From the NCBI GenBank assembly GCA_003833135.1, contig QZLH01000038.1, forward strand, positions 165,677 through 229,676: 64,000 nt of DNA. Reading direction: 5' to 3'. Under the pieces are notes generated by a model, which did no database searches, had not been told where the DNA came from, and was given only the letters and a program-made list of their open reading frames with translations. How positions within the stretch are numbered: position 1 is the stretch's first letter; the number at the start of each line of letters is the position of its first letter. Positions 50,009 through 61,037 of the stretch are shown piece after piece. Source of the DNA: Oehlia diaphana (lineage: Eukaryota; Glomeromycota; Glomeromycetes; Glomerales; Glomeraceae). The position numbers were made by a program, and so were the translations under genes.

Positions 50009-52656
50009 TTATTTCTTAAATGATTCACAAATATCATAATATTTTTCAATAACAATTGGTACTAATTTTTGAGCTATATATTCTACATTTGTCGCAGAAG
50101 CATCATTTTGAAGATTAGTTATGAATATATTTCGAAAAATTGGAGTTTCATTCAATTCATAACAATTTCTTGCACTTTGTAAAGATTTCTCATGAAATGC
50201 CCAATAATCTTGAGTCAATACTTGTCTTAAACTGATATTATCGGTATGTTCCATACGTTGTCTTATATCACGGATATAATGATTTACGTCAATTACTTTA
50301 GAATCCGAACAAAATCCATTATAAAAATCGAGAAGTTGATTAAGTTGAAGTTCAAAATCATTATATAAATCTCTAAGTGTTGTAATATTATTTTTAGAGA
50401 TAATCATATTATTCTCGTTATTTTCTCTTATAACTTCACGAAAATATTGAAAAAGTTGTTCATCGGAAAAATCTAAAAGTTGTTGTAATAATCTCATATT
50501 TAAGGATTTTTCTAAAAGTAATTTATTAAGTTCAAAGGTAGACATTTTAATATATTGATAATATGGACTTGCTTTAAGATTTTCAACATTTCCGGTAGCA
50601 TTCAATATAATGATCCAAAATCTACTAGATTTAATAATAGATAAATACTCTTCCAAGATATCAGTCATGAACGTTTGATTTTGTAATTTGACCATTATAT
50701 AACATAAAATATCTTCACACATACTAAAAAAAAAAAATTGAAATAAATAAAAATAAGTAAAATAAGAAAAAAAAATTCTATATATATAATAAAATCATTA
50801 TTAATTACTTACGTATTTGGAATATTTAATATATCACTTTTGCAATCACATAACATGAATATTTTATCAATAAATCGATCATTAATTGGTTGAATAATTT
50901 CACTCATTATTCCTTTAATTATATTTGAAAATAATTCTTTTACTTCATTTTCTTTTAATTTCATTATAAATTTTGTCGCACCAATTATTTGAGGTTCAGA
51001 ACATGCTTTTACCCTATTTATAGTAATAATTGATAAATTATTCCAAGTATTTCTTCGATAACCTATTAAAGGATACATAATTTCTAATTGATGAAATATT
51101 AAAAAAATAAAATTATCATCATTTTTATTACTAATAATTTCTAATCTATTTAAAAGATTTGTGAACCAATCATTAGAAATTTTTGGTATCCTTTTTTCTT
51201 TAACATCAGTAAAATCTTTATGAAACCAATTATCCAATAATTCAGGAAATAATTTTAATAATTCTAAATTATCAGTTCGAGATATTAATTCTAATGATTG
51301 AATTAAATCTTTTTTATTCCAATTTAAGTTATCATTTTGAAGAAATCTTTTTATAGAAGATATTTCTTGATAAGACCATTCCATAAATGGATTTGAAAGT
51401 GATTGTATAGCATGATATCTAAAGGCTTCAGAAACATAACCTTGAATTTTTTTTGGAACCCTATTAAATCGTTTTTCCAAGTTAATAATATCATCATTAG
51501 AAATATTCTTTTGAATTCGTTCAATAAAAGACTTGAAAATATTATTATCAATTGCTTTATTATGCAAAAGAATATCAAACCAAAGTTTAAAAAGAGCGTT
51601 ATTATTATGACATATTTCAATTAACCACTATCAAAAAAAAAAGTAAGTTATTAGTTTGATTACGCTAATATATATATATATATACACAATTAATTAATTA
51701 TTAATTACCTTTGCAAGATTAATATAAACTTCAAATTCAATATTCTTAGTATCGTTAATATAAGGACTAATAATTTCCAATTCCCTAATAAAATTTTCTA
51801 ATAAATTATCATTAGGATAACTTAAATCTTTTAAATAATAAATGAAGATAAACTCGGGATCGATTTCTGCCGCAATTGTAAAAATTTTGACCCAACGAAA
51901 TTGATGTTGAAAGGCATTATGTTGAATTAAACAAGTAATAGCGATTTTCATCGGAATTTTGGTAATTGAAGGTAAATTTTTCTGTTTATAATTATCAATT
52001 ACATCGAGTAATAATCCTGATGGAAAAAATTTTGGTAATTCATAATTAAATTCTTGTTTCGAAATATAATGTCCTAAAAGAAGACATAAAAAAATCCTTC
52101 TTTCTTTTAATTCATATTTAATATTATTAATAATATAATCAATATTTGAAGCGTGAATTGTAATATCATTATAATAATATAATAAATATTGATATTCTAA
52201 AATTTTATCTTTAAGATTATAAAATCTTATAGAATTAAAAATATAATTCACAAATGCATAATCATAAATTTTATCAATATGTATATTCAATTTTTGACTT
52301 AAATCAGAATTATTTTTCCAAATAGCAAATTGATTCTCTCTTTCAATATCCAACATACGATCATCTTCAGGACTATTTCCTTCAAATACATTTTCCCCTT
52401 CTTCTTCATTAATAGATGTTGGTATATGAATTGCGAATTTATATTTTATATTATTTGTTTTAGAATAATTTGGTAAAGAAATAGTTATCAATTCCGATTG
52501 CCAATAAGTTAAATTTTCAGGAAATGGTTGTCGTAATTTTACAATAGGTTTTTGCCAAAATCCTAATTCTTTTCTATCACCAAGAACTATTGGTTGTCCA
52601 ATATTTTCTATCCCTCCTGGTAAATGAATATGAAACTTAATTGTTTTACTTGTCAT
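50009..52656 (-). CDS. RNF213-like N-terminal half (CBM20-like domain plus N-arm), stops before the AAA+ core
   Basis: Exons 52656-51709, 51627-50813 and 50723-50009; phases agree; 825 residues. Residues 1-about 105 look like a CBM20 starch-binding-type domain (FHIHLPGG, PIVLGDRKELGFWQKP, YWQSELITISLP, KYKFAI). The rest is helical text recognisable from the RNF213 N-arm/linker (WLIEICHNNNALFKLWFD, YIRDIRQRMEH, LTQDYWAFHEKSLQSARNCYE). A full RNF213 relative would continue into six AAA+ modules and an E3 half; this gene ends at YDICESFKK instead. It is tail-to-tail with the fusion that carries the missing E3 half. The ATG follows a 64-base poly(A) run (coding strand). It may bind glycan or glycogen and act as a partner or decoy of RNF213 relatives; that is inference. 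Confidence 0.82.
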
Positions 52657-52659
52657 TTT

Positions 52660-52661
<2 letters not shown>

Positions 52662-52725
<64 letters not shown>
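52662..52725. repeat. 64-base poly(T) run, poly(A) on the coding strand of the RNF213 N-arm gene
   Basis: Uninterrupted run ending five bases from the ATG at 52656 (minus strand). Length may be collapsed or expanded by sequencing. It mirrors the poly(A) tracts before the RdRP gene. Confidence 0.95.
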
Positions 52726-53434
52726 CTTACGAGAGGTGTAACAATAAAAAAAAAAGAGATGAAAGTATGAAATTTTACGGAATTACATTTATTAAAATTC
52801 TCCGAGATATAACCAAATAAATCAATTATAATTTCATAATGTGTCTAAATCTAGTTAGAATTCAGTTAGACAATTACAATTTGAATAATTTGTTTAACGT
52901 ATGTCAATCACGTGAAATTGATTTTCGAATATTCACGCATGACTTTTTAGTATAACGCTAAATTAAGGACACACGTCATATGAAAGGCGCAGTAGCAGTG
53001 TCCTCACTTTCAATTCTCGCTAGAAACTCAAAAATCTTGAAATTTATTTGTGCATGTGCGACGGACGTAGTTCATTTTGATAAATTTTCCACGCGTTGGG
53101 AAAGCGAGACTATAATTCGAACGAAATCTCGAACAGTAATATACAAATCATTTAACATCCCTAAAAATTAATGAACTACGAACCGAAACCTTGCAATCTC
53201 ACAAAACTTTCGGTCTATTTATAGAAGCACTATACATAACATCCAATGTCAATAAAATTTCTCAAGAAAAAAGTGTTGATTTTATTATTAATATTTTTTT
53301 ATTAATTTAATTTTTTTTTTTTTATATTTATAAAAATTGAAATTATGTAAAATTCTATAATGGTTTTATTGGTTCTAAAATGTTAAATAAAATAAATATT
53401 AAAATTGTATTAAATACAGTATCCCTTCATAAAT
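52726..53434. other. Spacer between RNF213 N-arm gene and F-box gene
   Basis: No gene. A TATA-like CTATAAATAG (minus strand, 53215-53224) lies about 560 bases upstream of the RNF213 N-arm ATG, farther than the 55-140 bases at other genes here. If it is used, the leader would include the poly(A) run or an unseen intron. Confidence 0.4.
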
Positions 53435-54754
53435 CTACCTATCTTCATCCTCTTCACTGCTAGATTTATTACAACATTCGTAATATTTATCATAGCCGCG
53501 TATTTCTATTTCGTTTTTAGTATAAAAGGAATTATTATCTTCTTCTTCATAATAGTAGCGACTACGACGCTCGGCGTACGATGCGCTTGAGTCGTGATCA
53601 GAACTACTATCATACGCTTGGTTATAATAGTCACGTTTATTGCGTCTAAAGTACGAATCGTCAGTGTTATAGACTTCATTGTCGGAAGCTTCAGATTCAT
53701 TAAATTTATTGGTCCCAGTTGAATCGAAACGAACAGTCGTAATTCGCTTTTTTGCTTTGTATAAAGTAAATTTATCAAAATTTCCGGGCCAAGGGATGTT
53801 CAATGCGTCGATTCGTAAATCTTTATGCTGATAGATGGCTTTCAAATGGTTTTTGTTGAATTCCGTGCATCTAGCGAATGAAAGTGTCTTTATGTGATGC
53901 GCAGTGCAACTAAGGAACTTGTTAAGAGCTACAACAGAAAATTCACAATCGACATCGAATCCAAAATGCTTGACTGTTGTAGGAAGGTTATGACCAACTT
54001 GACACAGAAATATATCAGCATCAAGAGCTCTCCATCTAGTCCTTGGACCTTCGATAATATTAAAGCGTTCCAATTTTAGAAATGAATTAAGCAGGGTTAA
54101 TGAAGTCGTGGGAAGTAATTTCTTGTTTTTATAAGTCATTGTGTCACGTCTATCTAAGTAATTTTGGCAATATAAACGTATGGTAATCTCAGAAAGGCTT
54201 GGAGCAATATTAACAGCAGCTTTCAAAATCTGATAAGCATTCAGATTGTCAATGAATAAACACTCCAAATTGGTAAAAGAAATTTTAGCGCCTGGAAATT
54301 TGAAAAAGTTGAATCGTGGAACTGTCAATTTATTTCTTTTTATATAAAAACGGTTCTGAAAGTGAGGTGCGATTAGGTCATTATCGAGCTCCTGAAGATT
54401 GTTGCTGTGGCTGACGATCGCACGAGAAAGCGCTTTAATTAATCTCAGACTGATTTTATTCTTAATTTTGCCGGCTTTCACAAGCTCCGCAAAGTTAAGT
54501 TTTCTCATATATGTCAGGTATGGTTCACGTAAAGACTTAGCATTAGAATCATCAAGGAATAACAGAAGCAAGTTAAAAAGTTTTTCTCGACGGTTTGGAG
54601 ACTTGACAATGATGAATGGATCACGCCATAATTCTCGAATGGCATGCCACCACCAGTTACGGTTAACCAGGGCACATGCATACAAAGAAGAAGTATCGCC
54701 ACGCAAATATGCGAATATCTCGTCAAAACAGAGTGTTGGAAGTGTAGAAGCCAT
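53435..54754 (-). CDS. F-box protein with leucine-rich middle and acidic Ser/Tyr/Arg tail
   Basis: Single uninterrupted frame of 439 residues. Residues 4-48 form the F-box (LPTLCFDEIFAYLRGD, LYACALVNRNWWWHAIRELW), which would dock on Skp1 in an SCF ubiquitin ligase. Residues 60-340 are leucine-rich repeat-like (LTNLECLFIDNLNAYQI type segments, TTVKHFGFDVD, IKTLSFARC) and probably bind the substrate. The last 90 residues are low-complexity and charged (DDSYFRRNKRDYY, SSDHDSSAS, YYYEEEDNN, SSSEEDEDR), unusual for the family. Its base composition is less AT-rich than that of most genes here. It is intact, unlike the F-box pseudogene at 38.8 kb. Confidence 0.92.
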   Translation of the reverse strand: MASTLPTLCFDEIFAYLRGDTSSLYACALVNRNWWWHAIRELWRDPFIIVKSPNRREKLFNLLLLFLDDSNAKSLREPYLTYMRKLNFAELVKAGKIKNKISLRLIKALSRAIVSHSNNLQELDNDLIAPHFQNRFYIKRNKLTVPRFNFFKFPGAKISFTNLECLFIDNLNAYQILKAAVNIAPSLSEITIRLYCQNYLDRRDTMTYKNKKLLPTTSLTLLNSFLKLERFNIIEGPRTRWRALDADIFLCQVGHNLPTTVKHFGFDVDCEFSVVALNKFLSCTAHHIKTLSFARCTEFNKNHLKAIYQHKDLRIDALNIPWPGNFDKFTLYKAKKRITTVRFDSTGTNKFNESEASDNEVYNTDDSYFRRNKRDYYNQAYDSSSDHDSSASYAERRSRYYYEEEDNNSFYTKNEIEIRGYDKYYECCNKSSSEEDEDR

Positions 54755-56242
54755 TTTTGAATTTTTGATTTTTTCAGAAAAAAAGGAAATTGGAGTTTAA
54801 ATAAAAAAATATCAGGAACAGTCGCAGTCATCGGCATTATTAACTCCGAGACAACTCTGAAACACACAATAGGATCAAAGGTCCAACACAAATTATATAA
54901 ATTAGGAATTCCTTGTAAATCATTTTATTAATATAATCAAAAAGGTATGAAGCACAGTTATCTCTCTTCAAAAAATTAGCCCTCATGTTGACAAATTTGG
55001 CATAAACTATGAATTGCAACTAATAAAATACCAAATACGATAAATACAATTAACTTGATGGTTTATACGCACGGATTATAACATTATATTTATCTATTTA
55101 TAAAACTTTAAAGTGAATTAGATTCTTGAAAGTATATAATTTCCGTTTAATAAATACAATGTTTAATCTTTTTTAATATTATTCTTTAGAATTCCATTAA
55201 ATTAATGCTATATAAATTTTGAGTGAATTGTGTTTGGTATTTCAATGTTTCCATAATTGTCATTATTATTATTATATATTTATGTTGTATCCTTTGTAAG
55301 ATATATAGTTTTTGATGATATCTGATATGTGCAATAAAACAAAATGTTTTTCGGGTATTACACGCAAATTGTGTCATACGAATGTTCTTGTGTTATAAAT
55401 TTGGAAACAATTAGCAGTTGATACTATTGTGGCGCAGACAATAGACGCCCAATGAATAAATGTTACACAATTGTCAATAATGACAACAACTAAATTCAAT
55501 AATTTTTTTTTTAGATTCAACAAAAAAAAAAAAAGTCAAGTGACTTTGCATACACAAATTTACAATTGGTTCGATCAACTTTTTTTTTTCTTTTTTTTTC
55601 TTGCTTATTCTTTTTCTTCTTTATAGAACTCGAAATTAAAATTGAAATGGCGAAGGTAAATAAACGTTCTTTACAGATAAATATTCATAATTTAATGATT
55701 TACTCGCAGTAAAAAAAAAAATTTTTTATATGGTCCATGTATTAATCTATCCAGTTTATTTTTTTTAAAAAAAAAATATATATATATATAATATTTTGAA
55801 ACGAAATTTGATTTTATGCGCGCTCATTTTTTTTTTGTCGTTCAGTTAATATGTTTGAGAATCGATGATTAAGTAACGTAAAAAAAGCTATCAGTAAGTA
55901 ATTTTCTTTAAATCTTCGATAGTCGGTTTACATTGTTTGTTATATTGCATCTTTGAAGTTACAATTTTTTAGTTTTTATGATCACGTGAGTGACAGTCAC
56001 TGGATCATCGATTTTTCATTCTAACTCCTAAAAGTATGTGACCTTCGAAACAATAAATATAATTAGGTTATAAATAGTAATTGGAATACGTCAAATTCCG
56101 ATAATGAGATTGTCACATTGAGTCATCGAAAAACTTTGAGCAATTATGTGATGGTGTGGTACTACTGTGGCGGTGAGAAAATTTCTTTATTTAAAGACAA
56201 CTTTCCTCACTTTTATTTTAAAAAGGTATCTTATAATAAATA
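54755..56242. other. Gene-free interval
   Basis: No supportable gene. AT-rich with poly-T patches. Toward the end (56085-56242) it is similar to 59565-59741, the upstream region of the second cysteine-rich mini-gene. Confidence 0.5.
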
Positions 56243-56454
56243 ATGAGTAAGTTTATAAAAAGTCACAGAGTCACAGAGTCATTAGTCTTATGCTAGAATG
56301 TTGTCTAATAACTAACTGCTAACCTTTTTTTTTTTTTCAAGGTGATCGAAAGTGCAAGTTCGTTGAACATGACGAAGATTACACTGTAAGGTGTGATAAC
56401 TTAACTACATGCGAAAATTGCGTTACATGCGATGAACATTGTGAATGTAAGTAA
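56243..56454 (+). CDS. Small cysteine-rich protein, copy 1 (four-base first exon)
   Basis: Predicted exons 56243-56246 (ATGA, followed by GTAAGT) and 56342-56454 (after a polypyrimidine tract and CAAG). They give 38 residues starting MSDRKCKFVEHDEDY and ending CDEHCECK. Seven cysteines follow C-x12-C-x5-C-x2-C-x2-C-x3-C-x-C, which suggests a small zinc site or disulphide-rich fold. No signal peptide is visible. The stop overlaps a consensus donor (GTAAGT at 56447), so the exon may instead splice onward. The same structure is conserved in a second copy at 59.7 kb, which is the main support. Family not recognised. Confidence 0.55.
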
Positions 56455-56514
56455 CAGAAAATCTTTTGAAACTCAATTTCTCAATGACTCTGTGACTTAA
56501 ATGACTCTGTGACC
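56261..56514. repeat. Inverted repeat around the cysteine-rich exon, copy 1
   Basis: Left arm AGTCACAGAGTCACAGAGTC (56261-56280, inside the intron); right arm 56483-56514 contains TGACTCTGTGACT and TGACTCTGTGACC, the reverse complement. The cysteine-rich exon lies in the loop. The same arrangement is found at 59760-60038. Confidence 0.85.
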
Positions 56515-57530
56515 TTAAATGCGTGAATACAAATTATGCTTTGAAAGTAAAATTTAAACAATAATTTTATATCATCCAACACTTGTTTTACAAACTTTCT
56601 ATGATTATATACATATTTTTAGTTAAATAAAATACTTTCTTTCGAAATTATTTGAAAAATGTTTCGCAGACTTTGATTTTTTCAAAATTTCTTTATATTC
56701 ATTCAGTCAGTATGTTGAGGTCAAATATGCCACCTCAAGTTTTTCGATGATATTTCATTTTCACTGACAATTTGCGTTAAGACCGAATTACACCAGTAAT
56801 GTTAATTCTATTTATTATCTTCTATAAAGAAGCTTCAATATTAGGAATGGACTGAGTTCTAAAAAAAATGTAACTGCGAACCGTAACGCTGGCGTGCGCC
56901 ATATAAATTTATTATTAGAATTTTATAATTAGTGATTTTTATTATTAACAATTTTAACAAAATTCTAAATTTTGAGAAAGAATTTAATAAAGATTAAAAG
57001 TACTCATACTCCGTAAAAACAAATTATCATCATATTGAGACATTGAAAATTGATTGGTAATTGTGTAATATTGTCATTGATAAAATTTTATTTAGACTTT
57101 TTTTTTAAAATATCGCACAGAGTCATGTTACTCATGTTGGGTAATTTTATTAATTTCGTGAATATGACACCGGTACTGAAAGATGATTAAAACATGATGC
57201 GACTGATGTGTCGCATACAATAATCAAGTAATAAAAATTTCGAGGTTTTTTTAGACTCGAAGACTATATTTATCAACTATTTTTTTTTTTACAAACTCTA
57301 TACTTCCATCATTTGTGAAATTTACTATTAAAAATATGTTTCACGGACTTTTTCAATTTTTTTTTACTTTATATTCAACCAATAAGTTGAGTTCAGTATG
57401 TTACTATTCTTCATTGTAAGCGTCCAGTTAAGTAAATAAATAAAACGTATTAACGGACTATTAGCGCTAAAAACTCGATTTTTTTGTTTAAATGTGGCAT
57501 ATATGTGGTTTGGGAGTGTAGGTTTGCGTG
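56515..57530. other. Downstream flank with partial third copy
   Basis: No gene. The 3' flank of copy 1 (56640-56790) is recognisable again at 57330-57440 (TTTCACGGACTTTTTCAA, TTATATTCAACCAATAAGTTGAG) and at 60100-60245. The middle one has no cysteine-rich exon in front of it. Confidence 0.45.
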
Positions 57531-58134
57531 TGGCCCCTTCTCTTTGCGTCTTCCTTTAGGTATGTGAGTTGGGAGTGTGGGTTAGGAGTGTGGGTTGGGA
57601 ATGCGGTTTGCGTGTGGGTTGGGAGTGTGCAGCTCTTTTATAATTTAGACCATTCCGCAGTTGGTCGCAAACATGAAGGTCCCTGGATCATCGCCGGGAA
57701 TCCTATTGTCCAATAATTAGCTGTTCCAAATTCTGTATTAGTATGCAATGCTCTCGAGCGATCGTAAATATTATAAATGGAAATTAACGTTACTAGCCAA
57801 GAGATCAAATGAATTTTTCGGGAGAAAGGTCAATCATAAACTCGAAAATAAATCTAGGAAAATATTTATCCGAGCCCATTACATTATTCTTTTTTCGAAT
57901 CTAGTGAGAAAAAAGCGCGAAACATTGAAATGAATACAAGAATCGACGGATACGATAATAAAAAAACAAAACTGTTTCGAATACTGCGCGTCTCACATGA
58001 CTATATAGATAATAATATTTTTTTCATACCTCTACTGCTAAACTTATGTTCAGGAACATAAGAGCGTAATTCCAAGGGAACAACCCACGCTCCCAACCCA
58101 CATACCTAAAGGAAGACGTAAAGAAAAGGGGCCC
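57531..58134. mobile_element. TIR element with about 53-base ends
   Basis: Left end GGCCCCTTCTCTTTGCGTCT followed by TCCTTTAGGTATGTGAGTTGGGAGTG. The right end, inverted, reads GGGCCCCTTTTCTTTACGTC followed by TTCCTTTAGGTATGTGGGTT. The left arm continues into tandem GTGTGGGTTGGGA units. The interior of about 500 bases has a short GC-rich block (57650-57715) but no transposase frame. A purine-rich tail follows the right end. Confidence 0.85.
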
Positions 58135-59741
58135 AAGAAAAGACATAATAAAGAGACCTAGACAGACCTAAAAAAAAAGACGACGAAAAAAAAAAGGAGA
58201 TAAAGAAAGCCTAAAAAAAAAATATATTATTTAAACTATATACTCAATTACTCCCACATCAAGATTATGTGTTACATGTCATTTTTTCGCGTGAATAACT
58301 TTTATTCATATGAATGATATGAGCAGCTATTAGGATCATGCTGATTTTTGACGGATATAATTGATATTTTTTTTTTTTATCGGCTAAATATGACTATAAA
58401 TTTAATAAGTTTTACAGTTGTTATCATAGTAAAAAAAGTAATTTATCAGTACTCATTAGACTTTGATTCTGTCGTACGATTGACTGTATTTGACTAGAAT
58501 GCTCCATGATGTAAGTTTTTCACTTCCAAGCCGTCGTATTATTATCCCCGAGCATAACTCGTTAAATGTAAAGAAGCGTTGACGAAAATTATTGAAGTCC
58601 GGACGAGACAATTAAGGTTACACCTTTCCTTCTTCCCTGATCTTGAAAAAAAAGCAATGTGATTTTAATTATTCTTTTCGGTTGTTTCAGTTATCATTTT
58701 TCTTCACATTCATTTTGTTCATAAATACACAGTTAGTAGTCATGTTCAGTTGTAGCTGTGCATTTACAAGGAAACGATTCCGGGACTTACAAACTAATGA
58801 TATTTTCTCGTACAGATTTGTGAGGGCTTTACTAGAATCATGGATTGCAAACAACATAAAATTTCAACGTAAGGTTAATGCTACTATCACATTCCGACAC
58901 TGCATACCTCATACATACGACCGTTTTTATATTCTGGAAGTAGCGTAGGCGGGCAAGCGAAAAATTGGTGTAATCTGCAGACATTAGCAGTTAGTATAGA
59001 AACATCATTTCACTTTGTAAAACAAGTTTATGTATTACCGAATCTTGTAATTTATTTTTTTACATCAATAAATTAGTAATTCCGATTATATGTTATTATA
59101 TTACTTAGAATTTAGATATGCTAATATAGTAAATTTTTGATTTAATTTATTTTTTTTTAAAATTTTTCTTTTTTAATCTACATGATTATTTTGGCCTATT
59201 ATACGCATTTCAACACTTTAATTGGGCCTTAATCAAAATTTGGATAAGAAATTTGATCAATAATTCAAAAAATACACTTAAAACTGAAACAATCAATCTT
59301 TCAACATCATAAGGAAATTTTTAAACAAATATTTATGATCAAATTTTTATTGCAATATATTTGTAAGTTGCAGTCAAAGCTTCAGAAATCATTTAACAAG
59401 TAGTGCTAATATTATGTTGGACTTTTCTTAAATTTGTAATTTTTTGATCTATATAAGAATTAAGAGTTTATCCAACCAAATAATCCAGATATCCCTGATC
59501 GCTACCATTTATACCTGATCCCGTCGGAACAATATATTACCAGATTGGTATAGTATAAGTAACTGGAATACGTTAAATTCCGATATTTGAACTAATAAAG
59601 TAAGAAAATTGTCACATTGAGTCATTGAAAATTTACACGTTAAATTCCGAAACTTTCTAGATTTGTTATGGTATCGGTGAGAAAAATTTTCTTATTTAAG
59701 GACAAAATTTCTTATTTTATTTTAAAAAAGTACCTATAATC
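58135..59741. other. Spacer before the second cysteine-rich copy
   Basis: Purine-rich tract to about 58225, then AT-rich DNA without a supportable gene. An open frame at 58643-58948 has no recognisable domain and was not accepted. From about 59565 it is similar to the upstream region of copy 1 (GGAATACGTTAAATTCCGAT). Confidence 0.45.
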
Positions 59742-59975
59742 ATGAGTAAGTTTATAATAAGTCACAGAGTCACAGAGTCATTAGTCTTATGCTAGAACGA
59801 TGTCTAATAACTAACTGCTAACTTTTTTTTTAAAGGTGATCGAAAGTGCAAGTTCCTTGAATATATTCAATGTTACGATGACGATGACGATAATTACATA
59901 AAGTGTGGTAGCTTAACAACATGCACGAGATGCGTTACTTGCGATAGACATTGTGAATGTAAGTATAACAAATAA
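59742..59975 (+). CDS. Small cysteine-rich protein, copy 2 (four-base first exon)
   Basis: Exons 59742-59745 (ATGA then GTAAGT) and 59836-59975 (after TTTTTAAAG). They give 47 residues, MSDRKCKFLEYIQCY at the start, an acidic DDDDD insert, then LTTCTRCVTCDRHCECK and YNK. Intron (about 90 bases), four-base exon, cysteine spacing in the C-terminal half and the overlapping GTAAGT at 59959 are all as in copy 1; one extra cysteine is present. Substitutions keep the cysteines while other residues change, which suggests selection on protein. Function unknown. Confidence 0.55.
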
Positions 59976-60038
59976 TTTCAAAATTTTTTTGAGACTCAAT
60001 GACTCAGTGACTCAGTGACTCAGTGACTCTATGACTTA
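59760..60038. repeat. Inverted repeat around the cysteine-rich exon, copy 2
   Basis: Left arm AGTCACAGAGTCACAGAGTC (59760-59779); right arm 59998-60038, with three TGACTCAG units and a TGACTCTATGACT. The right arm is expanded compared with copy 1 and creates TGACTCA sites, the Gcn4/AP-1 consensus. Confidence 0.85.
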
Positions 60039-61037
60039 AAAATATACATAAACGATTTCTTAATTCACCAAACTCTACATTATATATACTATTAATTAAA
60101 TAAAATAAATTTTTTCCATAAATTGCGACATCTATATCAGATTTCTGATTTCCTTCAAATTTCCTTTACATTATAAATTAATAATTTGAGGCTAATATGG
60201 ACACCATTATTTTTCATTGATATAAAGTGTCCAGTTAAGCGATTTAGAAAATGATAGTGAAAAACTAAACTTTAAAGAAAACAACTAACCTGCCCCTAGG
60301 TAGCCTTGAAAAGATAATCTATTAGTACATTAGCATTGAAAACATGATCCTATCAATTTTGTCTGATGTAGTTAATGGTTTTCGGATGCTTGCTTGTAAA
60401 AAAGATTTTATCGTTGACGATTTGATTTTAAAAAAAAAATTGTTATAAATAACTCGTCTACTCGATATATTTTTATTAACCAAAAAAATTAATTCTCGTA
60501 ATTAAATAAATCATTGTAATAAAACTTATTTCAAATCGAGCCAAAACTTTTATGTAATACATAACTAACTGTGTTAATTTTTTTATATATTTCAGATATG
60601 AGATTAAAATAATAAATAATAATTTAAATGATACTTTCTTACATATAAATACGCGTGTGTTATGATTATTTTTATATTCTGTAAATAATTCGTGGGATTT
60701 ATAATAAATAAAATCATAAATTGTTAATTTTACCATGTAAACTTAATTTTTCGGTTTACAATTTTGAAAATGATCCGGTAACCGGCTTTTGATTTTTTTT
60801 TTTTTTACTGTAAAATAATTTTATAAATTCATATGAAATTTTTTTTTTTAACTTTAAAAAAATCTTACCCGGTATAGTAAAATTTTTTTTGAGATTTACA
60901 GATGTTTTCATAAATGCCTGACAAAATTTGAATGCCCGAGTACTTGTAGTTGCCGGATTCTCGGTAAATTGAAAACACGTGACGGCTGATCATGACGTAC
61001 AACTAAATAAGCATTTTTGTTGGTTAAGGGATGTTAT
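60039..61037. other. Gene-free AT-rich interval
   Basis: 60100-60245 is the 3' flank shared with copy 1. No gene beyond it. Confidence 0.5.

Noticed and set aside
57655..57715. tRNA gene
   Set aside because: D-arm-like and T-arm-like pieces can be drawn but no acceptor stem or anticodon arm fits; kept only as a speculative tRNA-derived core.
58643..58948. 101-codon frame between the cysteine-rich copies
   Set aside because: No recognisable domain, no splice partners and no conserved neighbour; length alone is weak evidence.
60476..60736. 86-codon AT-rich frame on the minus strand
   Set aside because: Lys/Ile/Tyr-dominated translation typical of random AT-rich DNA.
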